Positions 5,756-13,272 of a stretch of 16,145 nt of DNA are shown here, piece by piece. The stretch spans positions 1 to 16,145 of the forward strand of contig JAFYUD010000157.1 of assembly GCA_017549665.1 (NCBI GenBank), read 5' to 3'. A program made the position numbers and the translations under genes. How positions within the stretch are numbered: the first letter of the stretch is position 1; each line of letters opens with the position of its first letter. The notes beneath the pieces were generated by a model. The model saw only the letters and a list, made by a program, of their open reading frames with translations, was not told where the DNA came from and did no database searches. Source of the DNA: Clostridia bacterium. Its GTDB lineage: Bacteria; Bacillota_A; Clostridia; Oscillospirales; Acutalibacteraceae.

Positions 5756-7129
5756 ATGAGTTTAAAATCATGTGAAAAAACAGGCACAAATGAAGTTACT
5801 CTTGAACTTACAATTGATGCTGAAGCTTTTGCTGCTGCAGGCGTAAAGGCTTATAATAAGGCTAAGGGTCAGATTGCTGTTCCCGGCTTCAGAAAGGGTA
5901 AGGCTCCCAAGGCATTCATCGAGAAGTACTACGGTGAAGGTGTATTTTATGATGATGCACTTGAAATCGCATTCCCCGATGCTTACGAAGCAGCTGTTGC
6001 TGAAGCAGGTCTTGATGTTGTTTCTTCTCCCTATGATTTTGATATCAAGTCAGTAGGCAAGGACGGCGTTGAGCTTGTTTGTAAGGTTACTGTAAAGCCC
6101 GAAATCGAAGTAGGCGAGTACAAGGGTCTCAAGGCTGAGAAGGCTCCCGTAGCTGTTACAGCTGAAGAAGTTGAGGCTGAACTCAAGAAGAAGCAGGAAG
6201 ACTGCGCAAGAATCGTTGATGTTGATGACAGAGCTGTTGCAGACGGTGACATCGCAACTATTGACTATGAAGGCTTCAATGACGGTGTTGCATTTGACGG
6301 CGGCAAAGCAGAAGATTTTGATCTTACAATCGGCAGCGGTCAGTTCATCCCCGGTTTCGAAGATCAGATCATCGGTCACGCTATCGGTGAAGAATTCGAT
6401 ATCAATGTTACATTCCCCGAGGAGTATCATGCAGATGATCTTGCAGGTAAGCCCGTTGTTTTCAAAATCAAGGTTAAAGGCATCAAGGTTAAGGAGCTTC
6501 CCGAGCTTGATGACGAGTTTGCTAAGGACGTAAGCGAATTCGATACAATCGCTGACCTTAAGGCTGACATCGAAAAGAAGATGACAGAAGCAAAGCAGAG
6601 CGAAGCTGACAGAGCTTTCGAGTCAAAGCTTCTTGATCTCGTTACAGATTCAGTCAAGGGTGAAATCCCCGAGTGCATGATCGAAAAGGCAATTGACGAT
6701 ATGATCAACGATATGGATTACAGACTCCGTATGCAGGGTCTTGATTTCAAGACATATCTCAAGTACATCGGCATGGACGAGCAGAGCGTAAGAGCAACAT
6801 ACAAGGAGCAGGCTGAAAAGGACGTTAAGGTTATGCTTGCTATCGAAAAGATCGTAGCTCTTGAAGGTATCGAAGCTACAGCTGAGGAAATCGAAGCTCA
6901 CTACCAGAAGTTCGCTGACGGTTACGGCATCGAGCTTGATCAGATCAAGTCAATGATTCCCGAAAAGACAGCTATGGGTGATATCACATCAAAGAAGGCT
7001 ATTGACCTTATCGTTGCTAACGCAAAGGCTACAAAGCCCAGAAAGACAGCTGCAAAGAAGACAACAACAAAGAAGGCAGCTAAGGCAGAAGCTCCTGCTG
7101 AAGAAAGTGCAGAAGAATCTGCAGAATAA
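5756..7129 (+). CDS. tig: Trigger factor, ribosome-associated chaperone and peptidyl-prolyl isomerase
   Basis: Trigger factor binds the ribosome at the nascent-chain exit and helps new proteins fold. The N-terminal ribosome-binding domain carries the signature GFRKGKAPK (44-52), which docks on the large subunit. An FKBP-type PPIase domain spans roughly 160-245 (DYEGF, IGSGQFIPGFE, VTFPEEY), followed by the helical SurA-like chaperone arms to about 420. The last 33 residues (425-457) form a low-complexity tail, first basic and rich in Lys, Thr and Ala, then acidic (EESAEESAE), absent from the E. coli protein. CGGAGGA precedes the ATG. Strong AAG and CCC codon bias indicates high expression. 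clpP and clpX follow in the classic order. Confidence 0.97.
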   Translation: MSLKSCEKTGTNEVTLELTIDAEAFAAAGVKAYNKAKGQIAVPGFRKGKAPKAFIEKYYGEGVFYDDALEIAFPDAYEAAVAEAGLDVVSSPYDFDIKSVGKDGVELVCKVTVKPEIEVGEYKGLKAEKAPVAVTAEEVEAELKKKQEDCARIVDVDDRAVADGDIATIDYEGFNDGVAFDGGKAEDFDLTIGSGQFIPGFEDQIIGHAIGEEFDINVTFPEEYHADDLAGKPVVFKIKVKGIKVKELPELDDEFAKDVSEFDTIADLKADIEKKMTEAKQSEADRAFESKLLDLVTDSVKGEIPECMIEKAIDDMINDMDYRLRMQGLDFKTYLKYIGMDEQSVRATYKEQAEKDVKVMLAIEKIVALEGIEATAEEIEAHYQKFADGYGIELDQIKSMIPEKTAMGDITSKKAIDLIVANAKATKPRKTAAKKTTTKKAAKAEAPAEESAEESAE

Positions 7130-7138
7130 TTTGAATAT

Positions 7139-7167
7139 TATTTGATTCAGTGTGATATAATCAAATA
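7139..7167. promoter_or_regulatory. 9-bp perfect inverted repeat over the clpP promoter, possible operator
   Basis: TATTTGATT (7139-7147) and AATCAAATA (7159-7167) are exact inverted copies with centres 20 bases apart, about two helical turns. The right arm overlaps the clpP -10 (7156-7161). A dimeric repressor could bind there. It does not match the CtsR heptad repeat or CIRCE. As RNA it would be a weak AT stem with no T run, so it is a poor terminator for tig. Confidence 0.5.
7153..7161 (+). promoter_or_regulatory. Extended -10 promoter for clpP
   Basis: TGA followed by a consensus TATAAT gives an extended -10. A TTGAAT at 7131-7136, directly after the tig stop, could serve as -35 but with a long 19-base spacer. 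The predicted start near 7168 leaves a leader of about 18 bases holding the AGGAGG site. Confidence 0.65.
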
Positions 7168-7185
7168 GTACAGGAGGTTATATTT

Positions 7186-7767
7186 ATGGCATTAGTTCCA
7201 ACCGTTATTGAACAGACCAACAGAGGCGAGCGTGCTTATGACATATATTCACGTTTGCTCAATGACAGAATTATTGTTCTTTCTGATGAAGTAAATGATA
7301 CTACAGCAAGTCTTGTTGTGGCTCAGCTTCTTTTCCTTGAAGGACAGGATGCAGACAAGGATATCAGCCTTTATATCAACAGCCCCGGCGGCTCAGTTTC
7401 TGCAGGTATGGCTATTTATGATACAATGCAGTATATCAAGTGTGATGTTTCAACAATCTGTATGGGTATGGCTGCTTCAATGGGTGCATTCCTGCTGTCC
7501 TCCGGTGCTAAGGGTAAGAGATTTGCTCTTCCTAACAGTCTTGTTATGATTCATCAGCCTCTCGGTGGTGCAAGAGGTCAGGCAACTGAAATCGAAATCG
7601 TTGCCAAGCAGATTCTCAGAACTAAGGAAAATCTTAACAGAATTCTTGCTGAAAACACCGGCAGACCTATCGAGGAAATTTACAGAGATACTGAGCGTGA
7701 CAACTACATGACAGCTCAGGAGGCTCTTGAATACGGTCTTGTTGATAAGGTAATCAAACACAGATAA
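7186..7767 (+). CDS. clpP: ATP-dependent Clp protease proteolytic subunit
   Basis: ClpP forms the barrel-shaped serine protease that degrades unfolded or tagged proteins delivered by ClpX or another Clp ATPase. The catalytic triad is intact: S98 in [10 protein letters not shown]123 in MIHQPLGG and D172 in ERDNYM. The [10 protein letters not shown] segment (65-74) lines the oxyanion region. The length of 193 residues is standard. The N-terminus is [11 protein letters not shown], and the few residues before VPTVIEQT would be the short propeptide. A strong AGGAGG is well spaced from the ATG. Of its 8 lysine codons 7 are AAG, the same highly expressed pattern as tig. clpX follows after 66 bases. 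Confidence 0.98.
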   Translation: MALVPTVIEQTNRGERAYDIYSRLLNDRIIVLSDEVNDTTASLVVAQLLFLEGQDADKDISLYINSPGGSVSAGMAIYDTMQYIKCDVSTICMGMAASMGAFLLSSGAKGKRFALPNSLVMIHQPLGGARGQATEIEIVAKQILRTKENLNRILAENTGRPIEEIYRDTERDNYMTAQEALEYGLVDKVIKHR

Positions 7768-7774
7768 AAGATAA

Positions 7775-7805
7775 AAGTCGGGTAGATTTCTCGTTTACCC
7801 GACTT
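7775..7805 (+). other. Stem-loop between clpP and clpX
   Basis: AAGTCGGGTA (7775-7784) pairs perfectly with TACCCGACTT (7796-7805) around an 11-base loop. Only scattered T residues follow (TTATACTTGTAAT), so it is not a textbook terminator. It may act as a partial attenuator, an RNA processing site or a 3' stabiliser for clpP mRNA. It ends 11 bases before the clpX ribosome binding site. Confidence 0.7.
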
Positions 7806-7833
7806 ATACTTGTAATAAGGAGTTGAATTTTCA

Positions 7834-9135
7834 TTGTCAAAGAATGATGATTCAAAAAACAGAGAAGTCCGCTGTTCCTTCTGCGGAAAAACACAGGACA
7901 AAGTCCGCAAGATGATTGCAGGACCCAATAACGTGTATATCTGTGATGAATGCACATCTCTCTGCTGTTCCATTGTTGAGGAAGAGGATTTTTATGACGC
8001 ACCCAAGAAAAAGAATGGTGCAGTGTCAAGAAAATCTCTGCCCAAGCCTGTGGATATCAAAGCAAAGCTTGATGAGTATGTAATCGGACAGGACAGCGCA
8101 AAAACAGCACTTTCCGTAGCTGTTTACAATCACTATAAGAGAATATATTTCAGCGGTGAATCTGATGTGGATATTCAGAAGAGTAATGTTCTTCTGCTCG
8201 GTCCTACGGGTGTAGGTAAAACTATGCTTGCTCAGACACTTGCAAGAATTCTTGATGTTCCTTTTGCTATTGCGGATGCCACAACTCTTACTGAGGCAGG
8301 TTACGTAGGTGAGGACGTTGAGAATATTCTTCTGCGTCTTATTCAGGCTGCTGATTATGATATTGAGCGTGCTGAATGCGGTATTATCTATGTTGATGAA
8401 ATCGATAAGATTTCCCGCCGTTCGGAAAATCCCTCCATTACCCGTGACGTAAGCGGTGAGGGTGTTCAGCAGGCACTTCTGAAGATTCTTGAGGGTACTG
8501 TTGCTAATGTTCCTCCTCAGGGCGGAAGAAAGCATCCTCAGCAGGAATTTATTCAGATTGATACTAAGAATATTCTTTTCATCTGCGGCGGTGCTTTTGA
8601 CGGAATTGAAAAGATTATTGAAAAGCGTACAGGTAACTCTGTTCTCGGCTTCGAGGCGGAAGTCAAGTCCAAGGCTGAGATTGACTATGATTACATCATG
8701 TCTCAGGCTATTCCTCAGGACCTTGTAAAGTTCGGTCTTATTCCCGAGCTTGTAGGTCGTGTGCCCGTTCTTACTGCACTGAGAAATCTTGATAAGGATG
8801 CGCTTGTCCGTATTCTTAAAGAGCCTAAGAATTCACTTGTGAAGCAGTATGAGCAGCTTTTTGCGCTTGATGACGTTGAAATAGTATTTCAGGATGATGC
8901 ACTTGTTGCTGTTGCTGAATCTGCACTTGAAAAGAAAACAGGCGCACGAGGCCTCAGAGCAATTATGGAAAAGGCTCTTCTTGATATTATGTTTACTGTT
9001 CCTTCAGATCCCACAATCTGCCGTGTTACTATCACAAAGGGATGTATCACTGACGGTGATGCTCCCGTTATTGAACACGACATGGCAAGGGAAGCTGAGC
9101 TTAAAAATAAGCCCGCAATTGCAGGCGCTGAATAA
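7834..9135 (+). CDS. clpX: ATP-dependent Clp protease ATP-binding subunit ClpX
   Basis: ClpX is the AAA+ unfoldase that recognises substrates and feeds them to ClpP. The N-terminal C4 zinc finger is complete (C14, C17, C37, C40). Walker A is GPTGVGKT (123-130), the pore loop is GYVG (156-159), Walker B is IIYVDEID (184-191), the arginine finger is R309 in ELVGRVP, and sensor 2 is GARGLR (370-375). The ClpP-docking loop reads LGF (271-273) instead of IGF, a conservative variant. The best start is TTG at 7834, with AAGGAG at 7817-7822. No ATG fits before the zinc finger, and the non-ATG start may lower ClpX output relative to ClpP. The length of 433 residues is normal. A terminator follows directly. 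Confidence 0.97.
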   Translation: MSKNDDSKNREVRCSFCGKTQDKVRKMIAGPNNVYICDECTSLCCSIVEEEDFYDAPKKKNGAVSRKSLPKPVDIKAKLDEYVIGQDSAKTALSVAVYNHYKRIYFSGESDVDIQKSNVLLLGPTGVGKTMLAQTLARILDVPFAIADATTLTEAGYVGEDVENILLRLIQAADYDIERAECGIIYVDEIDKISRRSENPSITRDVSGEGVQQALLKILEGTVANVPPQGGRKHPQQEFIQIDTKNILFICGGAFDGIEKIIEKRTGNSVLGFEAEVKSKAEIDYDYIMSQAIPQDLVKFGLIPELVGRVPVLTALRNLDKDALVRILKEPKNSLVKQYEQLFALDDVEIVFQDDALVAVAESALEKKTGARGLRAIMEKALLDIMFTVPSDPTICRVTITKGCITDGDAPVIEHDMAREAELKNKPAIAGAE

Positions 9136-9141
9136 AAAAAT

Positions 9142-9172
9142 GAGCAGGTTTCTGACCTGCTCTTAATTTTTT
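9142..9172 (+). terminator. Bidirectional terminator between clpX and the convergent hydrolase gene
   Basis: GAGCAGGT (9142-9149) pairs with ACCTGCTC (9155-9162) around a 5-base loop. TTAATTTTTT follows on the + strand. The AAAAAAA before the stem gives the T run for the - strand. Both convergent genes end within a few bases of it. Confidence 0.87.
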
Positions 9173-10115
9173 ATGAAATTTTCACTTCTGAATCAATCTC
9201 ATCGAAAATCTGCTCTATGAAATCAATACTCTTGTCGATACATTCCATTGCAATGTCCTTTTTCATTGTAAGGTGGAAGCAATGACCGTTTGTGATGCCC
9301 TCTGCGTAGAAGGTTGAAACTCTGGGGCAGTTTTTCATAAGCTTTTCAGCCATAGGTCTGCCCTGATGGGGGACGACGAAGTCTGAATCTGACCATGATA
9401 TGTAACAGGGACACCATTTGTCGTTTACAAAATCAGAAGGTGACATATAGTTGAAATATTTATAATCTACGATATCACTCATGTCTTCCTTAAGCTCATA
9501 GCCTACAAGCATTGAAGCAAGCTCCGGAGTAAGTCCCATGGGAAGTCCGTCATCTATCATAGCATTCATGTCATACGGTCCGCTGTGAAGAATTGCACCT
9601 GCAACATCAATCTCAACCTTGGGAAGCTTTGTTGCTTCTGTGATTTCAGGATTTGTTCTGATTGACTCGATATAAGCGGCAAGATATGCGCCTGAGGAGT
9701 CGCCTGTAACGATGATTTTATTGAGATCGATGCTGTAAGCCTCGGCAAGCTGATTTATGAAATTTGCGGCATCGACAACGTCGTGAATACTGCCCATTAT
9801 GTCAACCTGCGGGGGCATACGGAAATTGATATTATAAACATAATAACCCTTGCTTGCATAATATTCGCAAAGAGTTTTTCTGTATCTTTTATCACCCATA
9901 ATAAAGCCGCCGCCGTGAATATTGAGTATCACAGGGTGCTTTTTACCGTCTTTTAATATCAGCGGATTGAAGTACAGGTCACCGCAGTTCTGTTTTTCGT
10001 CCCTGTCGCTGTAAGGTATATCCTTGACACAATATATACTGTCGTAGTTGAAGGGATTCTGTGACTTCTCGAGTACAATATCAACCATTTTAAAAACAAA
10101 CTGGGATTTGTTCAT
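9171..10115 (-). CDS. Alpha/beta hydrolase, HSL/Aes-like esterase
   Basis: This is a predicted carboxylesterase or lipase of the hormone-sensitive-lipase-like branch of the alpha/beta hydrolase fold. It shows the oxyanion motif HGGGF (67-71), the nucleophile elbow GDSSG with Ser140, a likely acid D245 in WSDSDFVVP, and a likely catalytic His278 in NGHCFH. At 314 residues it has the normal length. No signal peptide is visible, so it is probably cytoplasmic. AAGGAG precedes the ATG. It stands alone, transcribed leftward toward clpX and ending at a shared terminator. It could deacetylate sugars or cleave short-chain esters, but the substrate is not readable. A direct link with the neighbouring nitroreductase is not shown. 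Confidence 0.88.
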   Translation of the reverse strand: MNKSQFVFKMVDIVLEKSQNPFNYDSIYCVKDIPYSDRDEKQNCGDLYFNPLILKDGKKHPVILNIHGGGFIMGDKRYRKTLCEYYASKGYYVYNINFRMPPQVDIMGSIHDVVDAANFINQLAEAYSIDLNKIIVTGDSSGAYLAAYIESIRTNPEITEATKLPKVEIDVAGAILHSGPYDMNAMIDDGLPMGLTPELASMLVGYELKEDMSDIVDYKYFNYMSPSDFVNDKWCPCYISWSDSDFVVPHQGRPMAEKLMKNCPRVSTFYAEGITNGHCFHLTMKKDIAMECIDKSIDFIEQIFDEIDSEVKIS

Positions 10116-10145
10116 AAATTTTACTCCTTAACCAATATTATCTAT

Positions 10146-10174
10146 ATTTTATCATGCATTTTAAGAAAATTCAA
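10146..10174 (-). promoter_or_regulatory. Promoter for the alpha/beta hydrolase gene
   Basis: Read on the - strand, TTGAAT (10174-10169) and TAAAAT (10151-10146) are 17 bases apart, with TGA directly before the -10 (extended -10). The predicted start near 10139 gives a leader of about 24 bases ending in AAGGAG. Confidence 0.68.
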
Positions 10175-10206
10175 TACAATATGCACAAACAGTTTTGTTT
10201 TTCGTG

Positions 10207-10235
10207 TTGATTTTCTTTGAACTTTTTGTTAATAT
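10207..10235 (+). promoter_or_regulatory. Promoter for the nitroreductase gene
   Basis: TTGATT (10207-10212) and TAATAT (10230-10235) are 17 bases apart with TGT directly before the -10. Each hexamer matches consensus at only 4 of 6 positions, so this is weaker than the divergent hydrolase promoter, whose -35 lies 33 bases to the left. Confidence 0.45.
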
Positions 10236-10260
10236 ATAGATATTCGGGAGGAGAGTTATT

Positions 10261-10782
10261 ATGAATGAAATTCTGAAAAATATAAGAACAAGACGAAGCT
10301 GCAGAAAATTCAGGGATGAAATGATAAGCAATGAAATTCTTGATGAAATTATTTCTGCAGGTTTGTATGCACCCAGTGCGATGAATACTCAGCTGTGGCA
10401 GATTACCGTAGTTAAAAATGATGAAAAAATAGTCAGTCTTCAAAAGGCTGTTGCAAATGCGCTCGACAGACCTGATTACCACAGATTTTACGGCGCTCCC
10501 GTGTTTATTATCGTGACAGTACCTGAAGATTATCGTCACGGTGCTGTTGATACTGCTTGTGTGCTTGAAAATATGTTTCTTGCTGCACATTCATTGGGTG
10601 TTGCTTCTGTATGGATAAATCAGCTCAGAGACAGCTGTAACGACAGTGAAGTCAGAAAATTGATGACATCATTCGGTATTCCCGAAAATCATGTCTGCTT
10701 CGGTTGTGCAGCAATTGGCTATGCCGACTGTGAATTGCCCTCTGACAGAGAAAACAAGGGTATAGTCAGAATCGTGGAATAA
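10261..10782 (+). CDS. Nitroreductase family protein
   Basis: This is a short (173-residue) FMN-dependent oxidoreductase of the nitroreductase superfamily, which usually uses NAD(P)H to reduce nitro compounds, quinones or flavins as a homodimer. The N-terminal FMN-phosphate motif RTRRSCRKF (9-17), the PSAMNTQLWQ segment (38-47), the LGVASVWINQL helix and a C-terminal IGYAD are visible. GGGAGGAG precedes the ATG. It is a single-gene unit flanked by a divergent promoter region and a bidirectional terminator. The physiological substrate is unknown. Related short forms act in redox detoxification, but this cannot be decided here. Confidence 0.9.
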   Translation: MNEILKNIRTRRSCRKFRDEMISNEILDEIISAGLYAPSAMNTQLWQITVVKNDEKIVSLQKAVANALDRPDYHRFYGAPVFIIVTVPEDYRHGAVDTACVLENMFLAAHSLGVASVWINQLRDSCNDSEVRKLMTSFGIPENHVCFGCAAIGYADCELPSDRENKGIVRIVE

Positions 10783-10787
10783 AAAAT

Positions 10788-10826
10788 GAGAGATAGCACA
10801 TTGAGTGTTATCTCTCTTTATTTTTT
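10788..10826 (+). terminator. Bidirectional terminator between the nitroreductase and acetyltransferase genes
   Basis: A 12-bp stem runs GAGAGATAGCAC (10788-10799) against GTGTTATCTCTC (10805-10816) with one G-U pair and a 5-base loop. TTTATTTTTT follows on the + strand. The AAAAAA at 10781-10786 gives a T run on the - strand for the convergent gene ending at 10825. Confidence 0.88.
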
Positions 10827-11988
10827 ATACATTGTCGATTCCGTATCCGTAAATGGGAAGGGGGAACCATGCCTGACACTCTGCGGGAATGTCATTTCGC
10901 ATCTCTGAGTAATGACTGCCGATAAGTCTCATTGCTTCAAGATGCTTGAGAATGATATCAGGCTTTTCGTCAGTTTCTTCAACTGTGACATTATTGTCTT
11001 TAACTGTGATCTTTAACTGTTCGGGAAGCTTTTCGCCGAGGATAAGCATTTTAAACTCACCGTCAGGAAGCTTTTTGTATGATGCCTTGAGTTTAAGGAA
11101 TGCTCTGAGAACTCTTTCATAGCAAAGGATTGAGAACTGCTCAGCATGGCCGATATCAAAGTATTCGCAATTGAGTGCAAGATATTTATAAAGTGCAGTT
11201 TCAAATTCGGGAGCATGAATTCTGATTTCATTCCTGCCTGATGCTTCGAGTGCGGCAAGAATCATATCTTCTGTATCTTCTTCATTCTTGCAGAAAAGCT
11301 CATATAATGCGTCGTTTTCTCTGTTAAAGACAAACCATCCCTTGAATTCATCACCGTCAAATGCGGCATAAGGAACTGCGTGCCATGTTCTGAGGATATC
11401 ATACATCATTGCGGCAGGTCTTTCTGCGTGGAAGATGCGGCCGGTGTAAATCTGCTCCATCTGTGCATATATTTCAGTGTCATTTTCTGTAAGCTTTCTT
11501 GAAGTGAATTTTGAAGTTCTGTCAGCACCGAGAGTACGCTTTACATTGTTTTTTGTGTAACGGAAAGCTGTCTGGATACCTGCAGGCTCAAAAGAAAAAT
11601 GCTCGTATCTCTGTCTTGCTCCGCCAAGTGCTGCGATATCTGTCATATTCTGCTTCATTTCGTCAAGAGCAAGAAGCATACAGAACTGCATATAGCCTTT
11701 TCCCTGATGCTCGGGATGAACACCGACGTTCCCGATTCCTGCAAGCCTGAGCTTTTCGTCTGCTACAGTAAGAGTGTTGTAATATACACCGACAGCTGCT
11801 CTCATGTCACCATTTACATCAAGAATTATGTTGTTTTCTGCAGGCTGATATTCTTCCTTGTAAAGCTTGGGAAGAAGATTGATGAATTTGATTTCCTCCT
11901 GTTCAAAGCCGAAAGTAAGGTCAAGCATTTTAATTAATTCATCTCTTTGCTCAGCCTTGCCGTGGGTCATATGTATATATTCAGACAT
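10825..11988 (-). CDS. GNAT family N-acetyltransferase, Eis-like with SCP2-type C-terminus
   Basis: A 387-residue protein with a GNAT acetyltransferase fold at the N-terminus. The acetyl-CoA loop is NVGVHPEHQGKGYM (87-100), with Q95, G96 and G98 in the Q-x-x-G-x-G/A-like position. The length and the architecture of a tandem GNAT half followed by a small SCP2-like domain (about 290-387) match the Eis family, whose members acetylate amines on antibiotics, peptides or proteins. The native substrate here is unknown, and the SCP2 call is from overall shape rather than a hard motif. AAGGAG precedes the ATG. It is transcribed alone, leftward, from a promoter divergent to ruvC. Confidence 0.85.
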   Translation of the reverse strand: MSEYIHMTHGKAEQRDELIKMLDLTFGFEQEEIKFINLLPKLYKEEYQPAENNIILDVNGDMRAAVGVYYNTLTVADEKLRLAGIGNVGVHPEHQGKGYMQFCMLLALDEMKQNMTDIAALGGARQRYEHFSFEPAGIQTAFRYTKNNVKRTLGADRTSKFTSRKLTENDTEIYAQMEQIYTGRIFHAERPAAMMYDILRTWHAVPYAAFDGDEFKGWFVFNRENDALYELFCKNEEDTEDMILAALEASGRNEIRIHAPEFETALYKYLALNCEYFDIGHAEQFSILCYERVLRAFLKLKASYKKLPDGEFKMLILGEKLPEQLKITVKDNNVTVEETDEKPDIILKHLEAMRLIGSHYSEMRNDIPAECQAWFPLPIYGYGIDNV

Positions 11989-12019
11989 GATATAATCTCC
12001 TTAGTGAAATATTAGTTAG

Positions 12020-12048
12020 ATTTTAGCATATATAATAATAAAAATCAA
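12020..12048 (-). promoter_or_regulatory. Promoter for the Eis-like acetyltransferase gene
   Basis: On the - strand, TTGATT (12048-12043) and TAAAAT (12025-12020) are 17 bases apart, with TGC before the -10 (extended -10). The predicted start near 12013 leaves a leader of about 25 bases with AAGGAG. Confidence 0.68.
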
Positions 12049-12059
12049 ATATTTTTTAT

Positions 12060-12071
12060 ATAAATATTTAT
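12060..12071. repeat. Palindrome centred between the divergent acetyltransferase and ruvC promoters
   Basis: ATAAATATTTAT is a perfect 12-bp palindrome. Its centre (12065.5) lies almost midway between the two outward-facing -35 elements (12048 and 12080). It may be a shared UP-like element or an operator. In such AT-rich DNA chance is a real alternative. Confidence 0.4.
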
Positions 12072-12079
12072 TATATTGC

Positions 12080-12108
12080 TTGTAAATTTTTTGATGGTGT
12101 GATATACT
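12080..12108 (+). promoter_or_regulatory. Promoter for the ruvCAB cluster
   Basis: TTGTAA (12080-12085) and TATACT (12103-12108) are 17 bases apart with TGA before the -10 (extended -10). The predicted start near 12115 gives a leader of about 20 bases. I saw no LexA-type box (CGAAC-N4-GTTCG in Bacillus) in 11989-12134. Confidence 0.7.
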
Positions 12109-12134
12109 AAAGTGAATGATTTTATGGTGGTGAA

Positions 12135-12638
12135 GTGCGCTTGGTTATATTGGGTATAGACCCCGGTTATGCGATTGTGGGCTACGGTGTAATTGAATAT
12201 CAGAATAATCATTTCCGTGTGCTTGATTTCGGCGCAATCACAACCAAAGCACATACGGATTTCAATGACAGATTGCTTCATATCTATGCAGGTCTTACGA
12301 ATCTTATTGAGATTTACAGACCTGAGGCAATGGCGATCGAAAAGCTTTTTTTCAATACCAATCAGAAAACTGCAATTGATGTTGCTCAGGCAAGAGGGGT
12401 TATCCTTCTTTCTGCAAGACAGCATAACGTAAATATTTTTGAGTATACACCTCTTCAGGTAAAGCAGAGTGTTGTAGGCTACGGCAGAGCAGAAAAGAAG
12501 CAGGTGCAGGAAATGACAAAGCTGCTTCTCAATCTTGACGCAGTGCCCAAGCCTGATGATACTGCCGATGCTCTTGCGATGGCTATATGTCATGCACATT
12601 CAAGCGGCTCGGCTCTGGGAATGCTTAAGTATAGATAA
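12135..12638 (+). CDS. ruvC: Crossover junction endodeoxyribonuclease RuvC
   Basis: RuvC is the dimeric resolvase that nicks Holliday junctions together with RuvAB. The catalytic acidic set is visible: D9 in LGIDPG, E69 in MAIEK, and D142 and D145 in [10 protein letters not shown]. The conserved QARGV (85-89) and [13 protein letters not shown] segments are also present. The length of 167 residues is normal. The start is GTG at 12135, after GGTGGTGA at 12126-12133. An ATG at 12124 is out of frame. ruvA follows after 15 bases, so the whole resolvasome is one operon. Confidence 0.96.
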   Translation: MRLVILGIDPGYAIVGYGVIEYQNNHFRVLDFGAITTKAHTDFNDRLLHIYAGLTNLIEIYRPEAMAIEKLFFNTNQKTAIDVAQARGVILLSARQHNVNIFEYTPLQVKQSVVGYGRAEKKQVQEMTKLLLNLDAVPKPDDTADALAMAICHAHSSGSALGMLKYR

Positions 12639-12653
12639 GGAATTGATCGGTTT

Positions 12654-13256
12654 ATGTTTTATTCATTGACAGGAAATATAATCATGACGGATGCAACAGG
12701 CGTTGCAATCGAATGCAGCGGCGTAGGCTTCAGGTGTAACGCATCTCTCAATACCTTAAGAAAGGTAGGTCCTGCAGGAAGTAAGATAACTCTTCTTACT
12801 CATCTTGCAGTCAGAGAGGATGCTCTTGAATTGTTCGGCTTTTATGACCAGCAGGAGCTTGATTGCTTTAAGCTGCTTATCGGTATATCAGGTGTAGGCC
12901 CCAAGGCTGCACTTGCAGTGCTTTCCGAAATGACTCCCGACAGACTTGCACTTGCAGTTTCAAACGGTGATGCAAAATCTGTAACTAAAGCAAACGGCAT
13001 CGGTCCTAAAATTGCACAGAGAATTATTCTTGAGCTTAAAGGTAAGCTTTCTGTTTCCGCATCTGATGATGAAATTTCAGATATCGCAGTTGTGAATGAG
13101 GCTTCATCTTCAAATATAAGCGAAGCGATCGGTGCGCTTCAGTTTCTCGGTTATTCTCAGCATGAGGCATCAAAGGCTGTCAGAAGCCTTGACCCGTCAT
13201 TGAGTGTTGAGGATATGATCAAGAAGGCACTTGTTATACTTGCAAAGAATCTGTAA
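12654..13256 (+). CDS. ruvA: Holliday junction branch migration protein RuvA
   Basis: RuvA is the tetrameric junction-binding subunit that loads RuvB. The N-terminal OB-fold domain covers about residues 1-62 and ends in the typical ALELFGF. It is followed by two helix-hairpin-helix motifs, GISGVGPK (77-84) and NGIGPKIA (114-121), then a linker and the small RuvB-binding domain III (about 155-200, AIGALQFLGY). The length of 200 residues is normal. The ATG at 12654 follows AAGGA at a somewhat long distance. ruvB begins 16 bases after the stop. Confidence 0.97.
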   Translation: MFYSLTGNIIMTDATGVAIECSGVGFRCNASLNTLRKVGPAGSKITLLTHLAVREDALELFGFYDQQELDCFKLLIGISGVGPKAALAVLSEMTPDRLALAVSNGDAKSVTKANGIGPKIAQRIILELKGKLSVSASDDEISDIAVVNEASSSNISEAIGALQFLGYSQHEASKAVRSLDPSLSVEDMIKKALVILAKNL

Positions 13257-13272
13257 GAAAGGGTGAATTATC

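Noticed and set aside
7130..7185. CtsR or CIRCE site upstream of clpP
   Set aside because: There are no GGTCAAA direct heptads and no TTAGCACTC/GAGTGCTAA arms. The repeat there is a different sequence.
8026..8535. 169-codon - strand frame inside clpX
   Set aside because: It is a shadow of the Walker A/B region of clpX. Codon bias favours the + strand frame.
9171..11988. A new defence or biosynthetic system made of the hydrolase, nitroreductase and acetyltransferase
   Set aside because: The three genes are on alternating strands with separate promoters and terminators, and nothing in the sequence ties them into one pathway.
12045..12599. 184-codon - strand frame opposite ruvC
   Set aside because: It is antisense to ruvC, whose catalytic residues are all present, and it has no start signal.
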